From: Orientallactaga sibirica
Taxonomy: Eukaryota; Chordata; Mammalia; Rodentia; Dipodidae
Length of the DNA: 64,000 bases
Direction of reading: 5' to 3'
Assembly (NCBI GenBank): GCA_036365145.1
Contig: JAEOAD010002183.1
Span: 1,922,001-1,986,000, forward strand
Position 1 is the first letter of the stretch. Each line of letters opens with the position of its first letter. Shown one piece after another: positions 21,830 to 32,790 of this stretch. The translations under genes and the position numbers were made by a program. A model generated the notes under the pieces. The model saw only the letters and a program-made list of their open reading frames with translations. It searched no databases and was not told the DNA's origin.

Positions 21830-22040
21830 TTGGTTCCAGTCTCTGTCACCTATTCATTTGTGAATTGTGGCAAGTTAATTAACCTTTCTGAGCCACGGTT
21901 TTCTGTTTATAAAATGGGGGGCAGGGAATGAAAGGATCAATCATAGTATTTTTGAAGGATTAAAGAACTTAGAACAGCGGCTAGGATGTTTGAAGTGCTT
22001 CATAAATGATTGACAATGCCATAATAATAACAGTAGTAGG
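21830..22040 (-). mobile_element. MIR SINE
   Basis: Antisense MIR: 'tgaattgtggcaagttaatt', 'cctttctgagccacggttt', 'ataaaatggggggcaggg', 'aaggattaaagaac' and 'gtgcttcataaatgat' follow the complement of the MIR core in order. Confidence 0.75.
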
Positions 22041-22044
22041 TCTC

Positions 22045-22612
22045 TTCTTTCCAGCCCCAAGGCACTCAATAGAAAGTTAGAGTTAATTCCACTTGAGGTT
22101 TTCCATAGGGTTCACTACAGGCAGAACTACAGTGTAGGTTACAAGCTATGAATATGTGCAGTTGCAATTCCTGGTAGGTAGGCATATGCAGATGTGAGTT
22201 TGAGACACCTATGGGCTTGCATTTCTCCTTTAAATACAGGGATGTGGAGGCCCCAAAACTTTGATTACTTGATCAAGATTCCAGCTACTTAGACTTACAG
22301 TCAAGATCAGAGGCCAGGTATCCTTCTCAGTCTTTTTTCTTCAATTCTTTGATTAAAATTAGAAACAAACCTAGGGCTTGGGGTTTAAAGACTTTTCTGG
22401 ACCCCAAGCACCCTGTTATAGCATGTGAGATGGTTTTGTGATATCAAAAGAGCATATTACGTTGTGCCTTTTTCCTGGTTGAACCTCTTTCTACAATGTG
22501 GGCCATGTAACCGCATACAGATTCCAATGATCTAGGAGCAAGCCCTTCATGGAAGAAGGCCTCAAAGAACTTCCAAGATCTCAGCCATGGCTTCTTACCT
22601 AGACCCCTCCAA
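22045..22612. other. Unassigned sequence
   Basis: No gene or clear repeat. A weak MIR-like patch lies near 22255-22320. Confidence 0.35.
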
Positions 22613-22624
22613 ACACTTCAGCTT

Positions 22625-22769
22625 TTTTTTTCCTAAGCTAGGGTCTCACTCTAGCCCAGGCTGACCTGGAATTCACTCTGTAGTCTCATGGTGGCCTCAA
22701 ACACATGGCGATCCTCCTACTTCTGCCTCCCGAGTGCTGGGATTAAAGGCATGCACCACCATGCCCAGC
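22625..22769 (-). mobile_element. B1 SINE, nearly intact
   Basis: Full antisense B1 with few changes, flanked by an exact TSD cacttcagctt (22614-22624 and 22770-22780). Confidence 0.95.
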
Positions 22770-23041
22770 CACTTCAGCTTCTTTAAGCCAAGTATACATG
22801 GGCTGACTTCAATCTAAAACTAAACTAAATAATAGCTAAGAAGATATATGAATGGCTTAAGGCTAGGACATTGAAATATAGACATGAACTTACTGAGCAA
22901 TGAATAGTGTTAAGGACTCGTGGCATCATAGATTGATCTAACCACAGAGGACAATAGAAACATCACTGACATATAGAATGAGATCTAGTCCTTCACTTAC
23001 AGATCTATTCTCCCAAAGTTTCCAATTAGAAGTCATTACAG

Positions 23042-23270
23042 TTGCTGGGCTTAGTAATATGGGCATATCATCCTGGCATTTGGGAAGCTGAGACAGAAGG
23101 ATTGCAAGCTCAAGGCCTGCTGGTCTACAGAATAAGTTCAAGCCCAGCCTGGGCAACTTAGAGACACCCTGTCTCAAAGTAAAGAAAGAAAAGAACTACA
23201 GTAATAGAGCACTAGCATGGAATGTGCAAAGCCCTAGGTGCAATCCCCAACAGAAAAAAAAAAAAAATCC
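23042..23270 (+). mobile_element. B1 followed by ID-like segment
   Basis: A diverged B1 ('gttgctgggcttagtaatat', 'cagacagaaggattg' region, 'agcccagcctgggcaac', 'ccctgtctcaaagt') is followed by an ID-type tRNA-like unit ('gtaatagagcactagcatgg', 'ccctaggtgcaatcccc') and an A run. This B1-then-ID order is an old rodent composite. Confidence 0.7.
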
Positions 23271-23584
23271 AACGCATCAAGATGCTGGGAAGATTCATCC
23301 CCATTCCTCCTGCTCAATTCAGAGCTGGCCTGGGACACTACATTACTAACAGTAAATATTTTCACACAGAAAGAGCAGCAGAAATAACATGGATTTTGTT
23401 ACCTGAAAAACTTGAACGACAGCCATATACCCTGAACATGCCACATGCCATCTGAAAGACTTTAATTCAAATTCCAAGAATGTGATTTGAACAAATGACT
23501 TGTGTAATCTGCACACCAATTTCTTTCTTTGTAAAATAAAGACAAGGATGACAACCTGGTGGTTTTATTTTAAAAATTACAGAC

Positions 23585-23905
23585 AAGAGGCTACAGAGAT
23601 AGCTCAGCCTATCAAGTGCCTCACGAGCCTGAGGAAAGAAGCTCTCTCTCCAGCACCATATACAATGCTGGGCCAGGTGCTCAGGGCCTGTCATCCTGGC
23701 ACTGAGGAAGCAGATAGGAGGAGGCCTGGAGCTTGTTGGCCAGATAATCTAGACTACTTGGTGAGCTCCATGACCAGGGGAGGCCCTGTCTCACAGGAGG
23801 TTGACGGCATTCCTGATGATGACACTCAAGCTTGTCCTCTGACCTTCCCACACATGCACACATATACATCTACATACACTCCCACACATGTGCACCTGTG
23901 CACAC
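23585..23905 (+). mobile_element. B4-type SINE
   Basis: Head 'agagatagctcagcctatc', body 'atgctgggccaggtgctc', 'ggtgagctccatgaccagg', 'ggccctgtctcacaggagg', 'gtcctctgacct', and a CACA/TACA-rich 3' end. The 199-codon frame at 23500-24099 is carried by this repeat and is not taken as a gene. Confidence 0.85.
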
Positions 23906-24250
23906 ATGAACATATCTGTAAGCTCCCAGAAGCTTGCCTTGTTTGTCAGTGTTACTTCTTCATAAGGGCTCATGATGATGATGATGTGGAAAAGCTGTCC
24001 CTGCTACTCCGTGACCATGAACTTCTTCTTCATAAAACACACTCTCGACTTGAACACATCGCTTCCTCTCCAAGAAATGCTAGTACTTACAAACCCTGAG
24101 ATTTCACAGTCTGCTCCAGACAATTTTTTTCTGGGGACCAATTTATAGAAATTAAATTTGCTGTATTCATTTGGCCACAACTTTCAATGGTTCAAAGTGA
24201 AAATTCTCATTTAAAATGATGTTTTTCTTCCCAGAAACTTGGAAAAGCGT

Positions 24251-24257
24251 GCACGCA

Positions 24258-24294
<37 letters not shown>
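24251..24294. repeat. (CG/CA)n then (CA)n microsatellite
   Basis: 'gcacgcacgcgcacac' leads into a pure CA run. The mixed purine-pyrimidine start with CpG steps is a potential Z-DNA former. Confidence 0.95.
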
Positions 24295-24298
<4 letters not shown>

Positions 24299-24299
24299 T

Positions 24300-25040
24300 T
24301 ACCCCAGCAATTCATTTCTCATTTTGGTTTGGGACAGAGCCAGTTGGTAAAAGGTTTCAGCGTGTGTTTATTGCTTCTTTGTTCTCAAGCATTTCTGGGC
24401 CTCCTGGCAGCTCTTTGGTCTGCAGCAAGCAGCAAAAGCCCTCCAGGGTTGCAGAGCCCAGACAGATTCCAGGCTCTAACCAGCCCCCAGGGCTGATGGA
24501 GAACAGCTGGAAGCCTCCCCCTTACTGACCCCCACCCCCATCCCACCCCAAGCTCCTGCCCAGCCCTGTGAGCAAACACTAGGCAGGAGCCCAGCCTTTG
24601 GCCCATGGGGCTTTCTCTTACTGGAGTGGTTTCACAGCTGCTGTGCTGACTCTACCAGGCCCCATGCAGGACCTCACTCCTTGATACCAGGTTTGCCTAG
24701 TCCAACAACAGATCAGCGGGGTTGGGGTGGACGAGCTCTGGGTATGTCCCCATCATAACTGGTTTTTAACAGGGACACCAATGGTTACAGACACTGCAGA
24801 TCTCTGGTCCCAGGAGACCCAGAGGTCCCCTTCCAAATATATTACCTGAGCATTCAACACTAGTCCAAACCTCCAGGCCTGACCCCAGTTAGGGGTCTTA
24901 CTCTGAACCCTGACCTAAAATAACACAAAACAAAACAAAACTATTTAGCCTAGTCTGGAATACACCTACTTAGCCCTTGACACTCTGCCATCATTTATGC
25001 CACTTACATGCATGATGTGGCAAAGGTATTAAAAGGCATT
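24300..25040. other. Unique, moderately GC-rich sequence
   Basis: 24400-24740 is richer in G+C than its surroundings, with C-rich runs near 24530-24550. No interspersed repeat and no credible ORF. Function unknown. Confidence 0.35.
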
Positions 25041-25044
25041 AAGC

Positions 25045-25122
25045 GGGGCTGGAGAGATGGCTTAGCAGTTTAGGCCACTGCCTGTGAAGCCTAAGGACCC
25101 AGGTTCAATTCCCCAGTACCCC
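25045..25122 (+). mobile_element. Type A SINE head only, truncated
   Basis: Begins 'ggggctggagagatggctta' and proceeds through the A and B boxes to 'caattccccagtacccct', then stops abruptly. The sequence after it belongs to an LTR-like repeat on the other strand. Confidence 0.9.
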
Positions 25123-25802
25123 TAGGCCAAAAAGAGATTCTCTCCATTCTCAGCCAAGCTGGGCAGCAGGAGCAGAGATGGAGAAACTCTCCCTCCCACA
25201 GGGAAAAGTCCAGGCACACACATGTGGAAAGCAGAGCATGAGAGCCCGAGACACAAGATCCCCCTCAAATGGCGGGGATGGGGGGACGGTCAGAGAGGAT
25301 TAAAAGATAGCAAAGGACTCAGAGCTTAAAGGCAGATCACACATGCAACAACGCGAGAGAGCACCCTCAAACAAGGCAGGAAAGTGCCTGGACAAAAAGA
25401 AATTCTCCCTCTTCCCTTCCCCAGCATAGCTGGGAAAGGGGAGAAGAGACTGAGAGAGACTTAAATGATGTACCCAGATGAATCCAGAGGAAAAGAGCCA
25501 AGCGAGTTTTACACACGTGGTTAGACTTTTTTATATGGGTCAGACATCCAATTCGGATGAGCCTCATCATCAGACTCACCTGTGTGAGAGGAAAAGCTCT
25601 GATTGGTTGGTGATCTCAAGAGTCTGGCTCAGGAGGGGCCAGCCTGTAGGTGTGCTAAGCTGCAGACGAAGCAGGAAGCCACTGCCTAGGAGTGTTGCTT
25701 ACAGCCATCTTGCATGAGACTAGATGAGACAGGGTTCTAGTCCTGCCATGGCAGGTAACGTGGCATCTCCTTGAGCATCTATCCCTGGCTGACTTCCTAT
25801 AA
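25123..25802 (-). mobile_element. LTR-like repeat, copy 1 (family not named)
   Basis: On the minus strand it starts near 'ggaagtcagccagggatag', has 'tgcaagatggctgtaagc', 'gagtctgatgatgaggctc', a TATA-like 'ccatataaaaaag' and 'cctttaagctctgagtcc', and is cut off at 25123. The same landmarks occur in the same order in the plus-strand copy at 36299. About 680 bp with a promoter-like TATA suggests an LTR of an endogenous retrovirus. I cannot give the family. Confidence 0.65.
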
Positions 25803-25872
25803 AGTGCTGTCTTGCTTCAATGTTTCTTGCTGTCCTGCTTCAATATTTCTCGACTTAAAAATGTTATGATTG

Positions 25873-26156
25873 AGGGCTGGAGAGATGGCTTAGCAGTTAA
25901 GGCACCTGCCTCCTAAGCCTAAGAACACCAGTTCCAATCTCCAGGTCCCACGTTTAGCCAGATGCAAAGCGACACAAGGGCGCAGTGCCACACTTGACCA
26001 CAAGGGGCGTACACATCTGGATTTCGTTTGCAGCAGCTGAGAGGCTGCTGGCATGCCCATCTATCTGTCATCCTCTCCCTCTCTCTCTGTCTCTCTCTGT
26101 CTCTCTCTCCAAAAATAAAATAAAATAATCAAAAAAGAATAACTGCATTCTTTAAA
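25873..26156 (+). mobile_element. tRNA-headed SINE, type B
   Basis: Exact 16-bp TSD aaaaatgttatgattg at 25857-25872 and 26157-26172. The B-box segment is single here, not doubled as in other type B copies. The CTCF-like core has lost one G ('ccacaaggggcgta'). Confidence 0.95.
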
Positions 26157-26274
26157 AAAAATGTTATGATTGGCTGATTGTGACAACACATCTTAGGTAT
26201 CAAGCATCACTGAGGCACAAGTCTATGTACTCATACAGGACTGAACAGATTGAAACATTCATTAATGTATTTTT

Positions 26275-26551
26275 TATTGGGGGCTGAGGGCTCACATAGG
26301 CCATGCTGTGCATATGGAAGTCAGGCAGCAGCTTTCAGCTGTTGGTTTCACATTGGTCACTGCTGTTTTTGCAATGCTAGCTGGCTCCCCAGCTTCCTGT
26401 GGATTCTCCTGTATCCACCACCCTTCTTGCCCATCCGTGTGGCTGGGATTACAAATGCCTGCAACAGATTCAACTTTTTACATGGATTCTGGGATACTGA
26501 ACTCAATCTTATATGGCGAGCGCCTTGTCCTCTGAGCCATCTCCCCAGCCC
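26275..26551 (-). mobile_element. B4-like SINE, diverged
   Basis: At the right edge 'tactgaactcaatcttat', 'gcgagcgccttgtcctctga' and 'gccatctccccagccc' are the complement of a B4 tRNA-like head; the body to the left is degraded. Confidence 0.7.
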
Positions 26552-26559
26552 TGAGACAT

Positions 26560-27735
26560 TGACTAAATAGGAACTATGAGGGATTGTACAGTCATGATAA
26601 ATCAACATGGTAACCACTGAGAAGGACGAGTGCAGGAGTACCAAGAGGAGCATACAAAGGAGGAAAGTCCAGACCGACTGTATATGAAAAGGTATAAGAA
26701 CAGCAAAGGAGAGGCCATGTTTGGAGAATGACAGCCAGCTCAATGTGAGAGGAACAGAATGTAAAGAACTGGTCTGGAAAGACAGGACAGGACCATCCAC
26801 TCTACTACCGTGACAGTGTGGCTCAAGACACCCGAAACACCAATGAGATGATCAGCCTGACAGTGTCACTGCCTTCCTGTCCCCCTTCAACCCCAACAGC
26901 CTGGGGCAGGAGAACAGCAGTGGGGACAATCTCAAGGTGACGTAAATGGTTCTTTTCCCTTTGAGTCTCCAGTGGAAACAACAGTCTTCTCATCACTCCA
27001 TTTCTGCATCTTTCCATCTCCAGTGGGATGGGAACGGGGGAGGGGATCCCTCTTCCTTTTAAGGGAAGAGGTGCTTTTCACTCACTGATGGAAACGGCTT
27101 CAAGGCGTTATTAAAATAAAGTGGCTGTTCAAAGCACCTTCCAAGACTATACAAATGTTGCATTCTAGAATGTTACATTCTGGAGATCAATGTGACTCTT
27201 CCCACATGGTAATGAACATCTACTATGGATTTTCTTTTTCAATGTCCTCATGACCCAGCTTGATTTCTTGTCACCCTTTGTACATCACAGGGTAGTGAGC
27301 TATCACATCTAAGCATTGCTCCTGTTCTGGTTTCTCTGAAGAGGAACTTCACATGCCACTGCATGAGGAAGAAACATTCACACAGGTCACAGTACATAGC
27401 ATTCTCATAGCCATTCTCTTTCCTTCTCCCTGAAAAACAATGAAATAGAAAAAAATAATAAAGCAGAAATACATCAGGCCCTTAAAGGAAGAGCTACTAG
27501 ACCTAGTGAGCGATCTGAGTCATTAACAGAGAGAGGTCCGAGACATGCAGCTTCTTATCTACTCTAGTCTTAGAAAATTTTTCTACCAGCATTGACATTA
27601 TCTCAGTGCTTAATATAACATCCTGAGGCCGAAGGTGGGCAGGACCTCCTAGACATGCATCAGACATCTTGCATCAGAGTCTTTAGAAGGCTGAAGAATC
27701 TGAGTAATGACAATGTCATCTAGAGACTGAGCCAC
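26560..27735. other. Unique sequence, no gene seen
   Basis: No interspersed repeat or credible coding frame. The 147-codon minus-strand frame at 26357-26800 starts here but runs into the B4 repeat. Confidence 0.4.
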
Positions 27736-27739
27736 TGGC

Positions 27740-27758
27740 GGGCTGGGGCGGGACGGGG
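27740..27758 (+). other. Potential G-quadruplex
   Basis: Four G runs, GGG-CT-GGGG-C-GGG-AC-GGGG, with loops of 1-2 bases. It fits the G3+N1-7 rule strictly and sits at the 5' edge of a B1 copy. Confidence 0.7.
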
Positions 27759-27764
27759 CAGAGC

Positions 27765-27880
27765 AGGCGACAGTGCTCGCCCCTGTAATCCGCGCACCTG
27801 GAGGCTGAAGCTCTCTGCATGAGTTCAGAGACTGCTTGAGCCACAGAGTTCAAGATAGCCTGTGAGACTCTGTCTCTAAA
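27765..27880 (+). mobile_element. Old B1 SINE, GC-rich
   Basis: 'cccctgtaatccgcgcacct', 'ggaggctgaagctctctg', 'atgagttcagagactgc' and 'gagactctgtctctaaaag' follow B1 order. It retains several CpGs. Confidence 0.65.
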
Positions 27881-27965
27881 AGTAACAGTAATCAAATAAG
27901 TAATAGATAAAGGAGAATGAGCTGTACGTTCTGATCCAAAGTTCAGAAAACTGAACTGGAAAAGT

Positions 27966-28180
27966 GGAGCTGGAGAGATTCTCAGTGGTTAAAGATGCTT
28001 GCTTGAAAAACCTGATGGCTGGGTTCGATTCCCCAGTACCCACGTAAAGCCAGACACACAAAGTGGCGTATGCTTCTAGAGTTTCCTTCAGTGACACGAG
28101 TCCCAGGTGTACATATTCTCCTCTTCTTTCTTTTTCTCTTTCCCCTTGCAAATAAATAAAAATTTTTTAAAACATTTTTT
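27966..28180 (+). mobile_element. Type A SINE, diverged
   Basis: 'gagctggagagattctcag', 'gggttcgattccccagtacc', 'gtaaagccagacacacaaag' and a TC-rich then A/T-rich tail. The head has more changes than in other copies. Confidence 0.85.
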
Positions 28181-28490
28181 TTAAAAAAAGAAGAAAAAAT
28201 GAAAATGTAGTGTCTTTACTTGTGGTCCTAGAAATCCTGGACCTTCTTTCTCCGTGACAATCTAAGGAAGGCAGCCCATGCAGCTCACGAAGAACCCTGG
28301 TACAGGGGTAGAGTGTTAGAAGCAGATAATATTTAAATATACATTACATTTATTCAGCAGAATCTTACAGGCATGGGAGACGACCAGACTTCCATACTAA
28401 AGTCTATGCTCTCCATGAAGATAACCATACAAAAAACAATCTTCACATGAGAGCATGCAAGATTCAAGAAGAAAATGCCTTCTTTTTTAA

Positions 28491-28660
28491 GCCAGGCGTG
28501 GTGGCTCATGCCTTTAATCCCAGCACTTGGGAGGCAGAGGTAGGAGGATTGCCATGAGTTCAAGGCCACCCTGAGAGTATGTAGTGAATTCCAGGTCACC
28601 TTGGCTGGAGTGAGACCCTACCTTGAAAACCAAAAAAAAAAAAAAAAAAAAAAAGAAGAA
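28491..28660 (+). mobile_element. B1 SINE with long A tail
   Basis: Sense B1 from 'gccaggcgtggtggctcatg' to 'gagaccctaccttgaaaacc', a 20+ A run and (GAA)n. An imperfect TSD (gaaaatgcctt / gaaatgcctttt) flanks it. Confidence 0.93.
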
Positions 28661-28679
28661 GAAGAAGAAATGCCTTTTT

Positions 28680-29225
28680 AAAACCCCACTCAACCAAGAA
28701 GCTGTTCTGGTTACCATTCTTCAAACTTTCTCCAAAGTTCACAAATAGTTGAGTGGTGGCTTCCTGATTCCAGATTGTCGCGGCTCTTATTTAACAACTT
28801 TACTGAATACCCACCCTGCTGTGGGAACCCAGCATTACACAAACAATGGCCACAGACAGAGTCTTTGAAATACAAACAGTCTGCCCAGAAGGGGAAAATG
28901 CAATTGAAAGAGATAATTCTAGCAGCACTATGCTAAGAACAATGGCACAACTAGTTTGTTTTCTTCCATTGAATTTTCCTTGGGTTTGATGTCAGTGGCC
29001 TGGCCTCAGACTCCCTGCTTAGTAAAATGCATAAATCTAGATCTCCAGGAGAAAAGAAAGATCTTGAGATGGAGGATAAGGGCCAGCAAGGGGTAGTGGG
29101 ACCAGCTGGCCCAGCTATGTGTCTGCAGTGACCCTGAGAAAATAAACCCTTCTTCCTACAACAATATCCTGAAGACAGTTATGGAAGAACCAAGAAATGG
29201 AAATTTGAATCAATTTTACCTTTTT
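28680..29225. other. Unassigned sequence
   Basis: No gene or repeat recognised. Confidence 0.35.
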
Positions 29226-29229
29226 TAAA

Positions 29230-29455
29230 ATTTGTAGTACTGGGGATTAAGCCGAGGTCCTCATACATGTTGGGTAAGTGCTCCACCATTGAACTACATA
29301 TATTCCAAGCCAAGCCCTCTTTCACTTTTTACATTGAGCAGGATCTCACTAAGTTTCCCAGGCAGGCCTTGAACTTGCAATGTAAATGCCCTAACCTTCC
29401 AAAAAAAAAAAAAAAAAGCTGAGATTACAGGCTTGTACCACCAGGTCCAGTTTTA
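29230..29455 (-). mobile_element. B1-ID composite SINE
   Basis: On plus, an ID complement ('gtactggggattaagccg', 'gtgctccaccattgaactac') is followed by a B1 complement ('aggatctcactaagtttccc', 'gattacaggcttgtaccacc'). On the minus strand the order is therefore B1 then ID, as at 23042. An A run (29401-29418) interrupts the B1 part. Confidence 0.7.
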
Positions 29456-29459
29456 CCCA

Positions 29460-30400
29460 GTTCTTAAGGAATACGAGACCTCTCGGTGACATCCTAGTGA
29501 CAGTAGAAAACCTCTTGTATTTTAAGAACATTTTTGTATTTTATCCAAGTGACTTTAATACATGACCTCATTTTATTTCTTCCCCCTTCTCTGCTATTAG
29601 AGAAAAAGATCACTGTGGCTCCAGTGGTGTGGCTGGAGTATAAGGACAGAGATCATGTGGCAGAGAGAATCCTACCAGGCTGAGAAATCAAGCCCATCTC
29701 CCTCACTCCTGTACTCATTATCTTATTCAACACTCAAGGCTGTGCCGTGGCCTGCATCCATCTTCCTGCCTCTGAGATCCAGAAACCTACTGAGGCTGAC
29801 ACCAGCCAGGAATTGGCCCCTATGAGTTGGGTCCCACTCCCTTCTCCCTGCAGTCCCCCACCAAAGATGTCACACCCTAGTGGCTCCACACTTCTCGCTA
29901 AACAAGGACAACTCACACAGCTATGCCCATGAAATGGAAAATTGACTATTCCTGCATGCTTCTTTCTTGAGAAAAAGGGACAATTTTAGTTGACATAACC
30001 CTTCTCTTTCCTTTTTCCTGTCCTGGATGCACAACCCTCTTCCAGTGGAGGCAGAAAGAAAAGCCCCTGTTCCTAACAGCCATGACTTTTCCCAGCATCC
30101 TTTCTCATCACTTTAAATTACTGCTGACAGAAAGAAGGCAAAATGCCAGGCAGTAAGCAAGAGAGAACAGCACAATGGGCTCTGCTCTGCGCTTGTTCTA
30201 CACAGTGCTCAAAAGGCCTAAAGAGGAAACTGATTACAAACCTGGTCCCTGAAAACCCACCAGTGATTCATCGCAAGCAACACAGAGACTCCTTCTCAAG
30301 GCAAGCCCTGCCACTCAGCCATCTCACTATACTTTCCAACCATTTCCTTGGGTGGACATCCTTTACCTGGTGGGGTGAAAGTCTTTTTGAAATACACAAT
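29460..30400. other. Unique sequence, no gene seen
   Basis: Opposite-strand frames of 60-61 codons at 29734-29932 are unsupported. No repeat recognised. Confidence 0.4.
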
Positions 30401-30402
30401 CT

Positions 30403-30613
30403 TGGGCTGGAGAGATGGCTTAGTGGTTGAGGTGCTTACCTACGAAGCCAAAGGACCTGGGTTCGATTCCCCAGGACCCACATACACCAGATGCACAAGG
30501 GGCACATGCATCTGGAGTTTGTTTGCAGTGGCTAGATGCCCTAGCATGCCCATTCTCTCTCTGTCTCTCTTCTCCCCCCCCCTTGCAAATAAATAAATAA
30601 TTTCTTTTAAAAA
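30403..30613 (+). mobile_element. Type A SINE, first of a tandem pair
   Basis: Complete type A element from 'gggctggagagatggcttag' to 'aaataaataaataattt'. A second type A element follows without a spacer. Confidence 0.93.
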
Positions 30614-30830
30614 GGGCTGGAGAGATGGCTTAGCAGTTAAGGCACTTGCCTGTGAAGCCTAAGGATCTAAGTTTAATTCTCCAGGTCCCATGTAAGCCAG
30701 ATGCACATGATGGCACATGAATCTGGAGGTCATTTACAGTGGCTATAGGCCCTCGCATGCTCATTCTCACTCCCTCTCTCCCTCTTTCTGTCTCTAATAA
30801 ATAAATAAATAAAAATAAAATTTAAAAAAA
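30614..30830 (+). mobile_element. Type A SINE, second of a tandem pair
   Basis: Complete element starting 'aagggctggagagatggctt' directly in the A-rich tail of the previous one. 'caatctt' before the first copy recurs after the second, so the second entered the tail of the first. Confidence 0.93.
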
Positions 30831-30839
30831 ATTCAATCT

Positions 30840-31890
30840 TACAGTATTGGTAAAACCCACAGGAAACAACAGAAAAACAAAGGGTAAAGGATAACTTGGG
30901 AGAAGTTTATCTCATCAGAAACAGTGGTTAAACGCCTGCACACTCCCAGCCTACCACTCTCTTCCTGCCCCACAGCCTCTGCTACAATCCAGTCAAAAAA
31001 AAATAAGCCAAGTAACTGAATTTTCAAACATGTCCTGAACAAGACCTATCCAGTATATTTGTGATTCATTTGCTCCTTCTCATGGAGCAGATGACTCGAA
31101 TGTCACTGGTGTTTGGTTCCCATGGAAAGAAATGGCACCATCCAAAACTCAAATGGAAGCTAGAAACTTAGGAGAGCCAGCAGAGCAGAAAGTCAGTTTT
31201 CCATCCTGGCCCTTCCTCTCCTTGATATCCTGGTATCTTGAACCAAAGGTGATTCAGCCCCAGAGCTCCATGAGGTCCCTGAAGTTGATGCTGCCTTCCC
31301 CTCTCCGGTGGCTGGAATGATTCAGTACAACCTCCATAGGCTTTTCTGAAGACAAAAGAAAGGAGGCCATTTTCCTCCACACAATACAGTTCTGTCTTGT
31401 TTCCAAAGCTGCACTCAACGGGAAGAATGTCAAAATACTTCACATTCTTGGGTTTGAGTGAAAAATCTCAGTTGGTCCCCTTGGGAAAATCATGTACTTC
31501 TCAAGGATTTTGTGTAAGTACTCTGACCCCAGAGTCTGAATTCTGTCTTGGAGTATTAGGAGACATTGTGATGCATCACTGAGTAGCTAATGTCACGTGG
31601 CCGGGAGGAAACCCTCCAGCGCATCCCACTTCACATGAAGTGCTGAGCCCCACAGGTCCCCCTGTGCCTCTTGTGACCTGTCCTGCTGGGCCACCATCTC
31701 AGGTAGAACAGCTCTTACACCTTCCAGCACTATTCGCCATAGCTACACAACTTACTCCTACTATCATCTTCCTGATTATTATTATTATCCTCCTGATGGG
31801 ACGCTTTCTCCTCCCTGGTCATGAGCCCATTGCTGAAGAGTAACATAAGGGGAAGGATTCTCACACAGCAATTGAGTGGCCAGGCTTTGG
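30840..31890. other. Mostly unique sequence
   Basis: A small antisense MIR patch lies near 31445-31510 ('cttgggtttgagtg', 'cccttgggaaaatcatgtac'). The 91-codon minus frame at 31168-31443 borders it; its codons look protein-like to the eye but no domain is recognised and no splice site supports it. Confidence 0.35.
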
Positions 31891-31897
31891 CACAGCA

Positions 31898-32093
31898 ACT
31901 GGATTCAATCATAATTCTGCTTTTCACTCTCAGGCATCTTGGACAAATTTATTTTTTCCTCTCATTCCCTGAATTGTTAAAGGAGCTAGTACTAATATGA
32001 GTGTTACAGAGCTGTTAATTTATAGGTACTTATAATTTTCTGATTATGTGCCTGGCATATAGTAAGTACTCAATAAATACCAGCTATCAAAAA
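31898..32093 (-). mobile_element. MIR SINE
   Basis: Antisense MIR ending in the diagnostic 'gcctggcatatagtaagtac', 'tcaataaataccagctatc'. Confidence 0.85.
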
Positions 32094-32101
32094 GTACCAT
32101 C

Positions 32102-32235
32102 AGCTGGACGTAGTGGCACTCACCTTTAATCCAAGCACTCAGGAGGTAGAGGTAGGAGGATCACCATGAGTTCGAGGCCACCCTGAGAATACAGGGTGAA
32201 TTCCAAGTCAGCCTGGGCTAGAGTGAGACCCTACC

Positions 32236-32280
<45 letters not shown>
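32102..32280 (+). mobile_element. B1 SINE with 42-nt pure A tail
   Basis: Sense B1 ending 'gagtgagaccctacctct' and 42 uninterrupted A (32239-32280). TSD aaaaagtaccatc / aaaaaggaccatc (12 of 13). The intact tail suggests a young insertion; it separates two MIRs of opposite orientation. Confidence 0.95.
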
Positions 32281-32282
<2 letters not shown>

Positions 32283-32284
32283 AC

Positions 32285-32495
32285 CATCCACCAAGCACCT
32301 CTATGGGGTAGGCATGTGCTAAGCACTTTGGAGCCGCTATGCAATCCTCACAGCAACTTAATGAGATATGACCACTATATGCATTTTCTAAGTGAAGAGG
32401 TTGAGTCACTTGTCCAAGGCCACAGTCCTCTTGAGAGGCACATCTGGGATAAGATTTGAACCCAGGTCTGCTCGGATCTGAAGTCATATGTGGAG
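32285..32495 (+). mobile_element. MIR SINE
   Basis: 'gcatgtgctaagcactttg', 'gcaatcctcacagcaactta', 'gtcacttgtccaaggccaca' and 'gatttgaacccaggtctg' follow the sense MIR order closely. Confidence 0.85.
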
Positions 32496-32499
32496 GAAG

Positions 32500-32790
32500 C
32501 AATGTTGTGCCAAGAAAACTGCACTTGAACTCTGGCAGGAGCAGCTGCAAAGCCAATGGCAGAGGAAGGTACTAAAGGGACGAGCACCTACGTGAGGAAG
32601 GGGTGGGGGTGCACCTCAGTAGCCAACATGAGACAAATACCTTTCTCACAAGAGCTAGAGGAAAGTGCAAGCGATATGGTTGGTTGGCCAGTCCAAATGC
32701 CATGCCCAGCCCCTTCCCCCTTGCTCACAGAACCTCAGCTGTCACCAGGTGTGAATGTACCTGTGTCTAGCATGGAGGCATTCTTAATAG
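32500..32790. other. Unassigned sequence
   Basis: No gene or repeat recognised. Confidence 0.35.

Noticed and set aside
23500..24099. 199-codon plus-strand open frame
   Set aside because: Most of it lies in a B4 SINE (23585-23905) with a CACA-rich tail; product has no recognised family and repeats explain the openness.
26357..26800. 147-codon minus-strand open frame
   Set aside because: Half overlaps a B4-like SINE; no domain or splice support.
30403..30830. CRISPR-like array of repeated units
   Set aside because: Repeats here are full SINEs with Pol III boxes and A tails in a vertebrate sequence; no regular spacers.
31168..31443. 91-codon minus frame that looks protein-like
   Set aside because: Borders a MIR remnant, lacks splice signals, and a different phase nearby looks equally coding-like; no family match, so I did not call it an exon.
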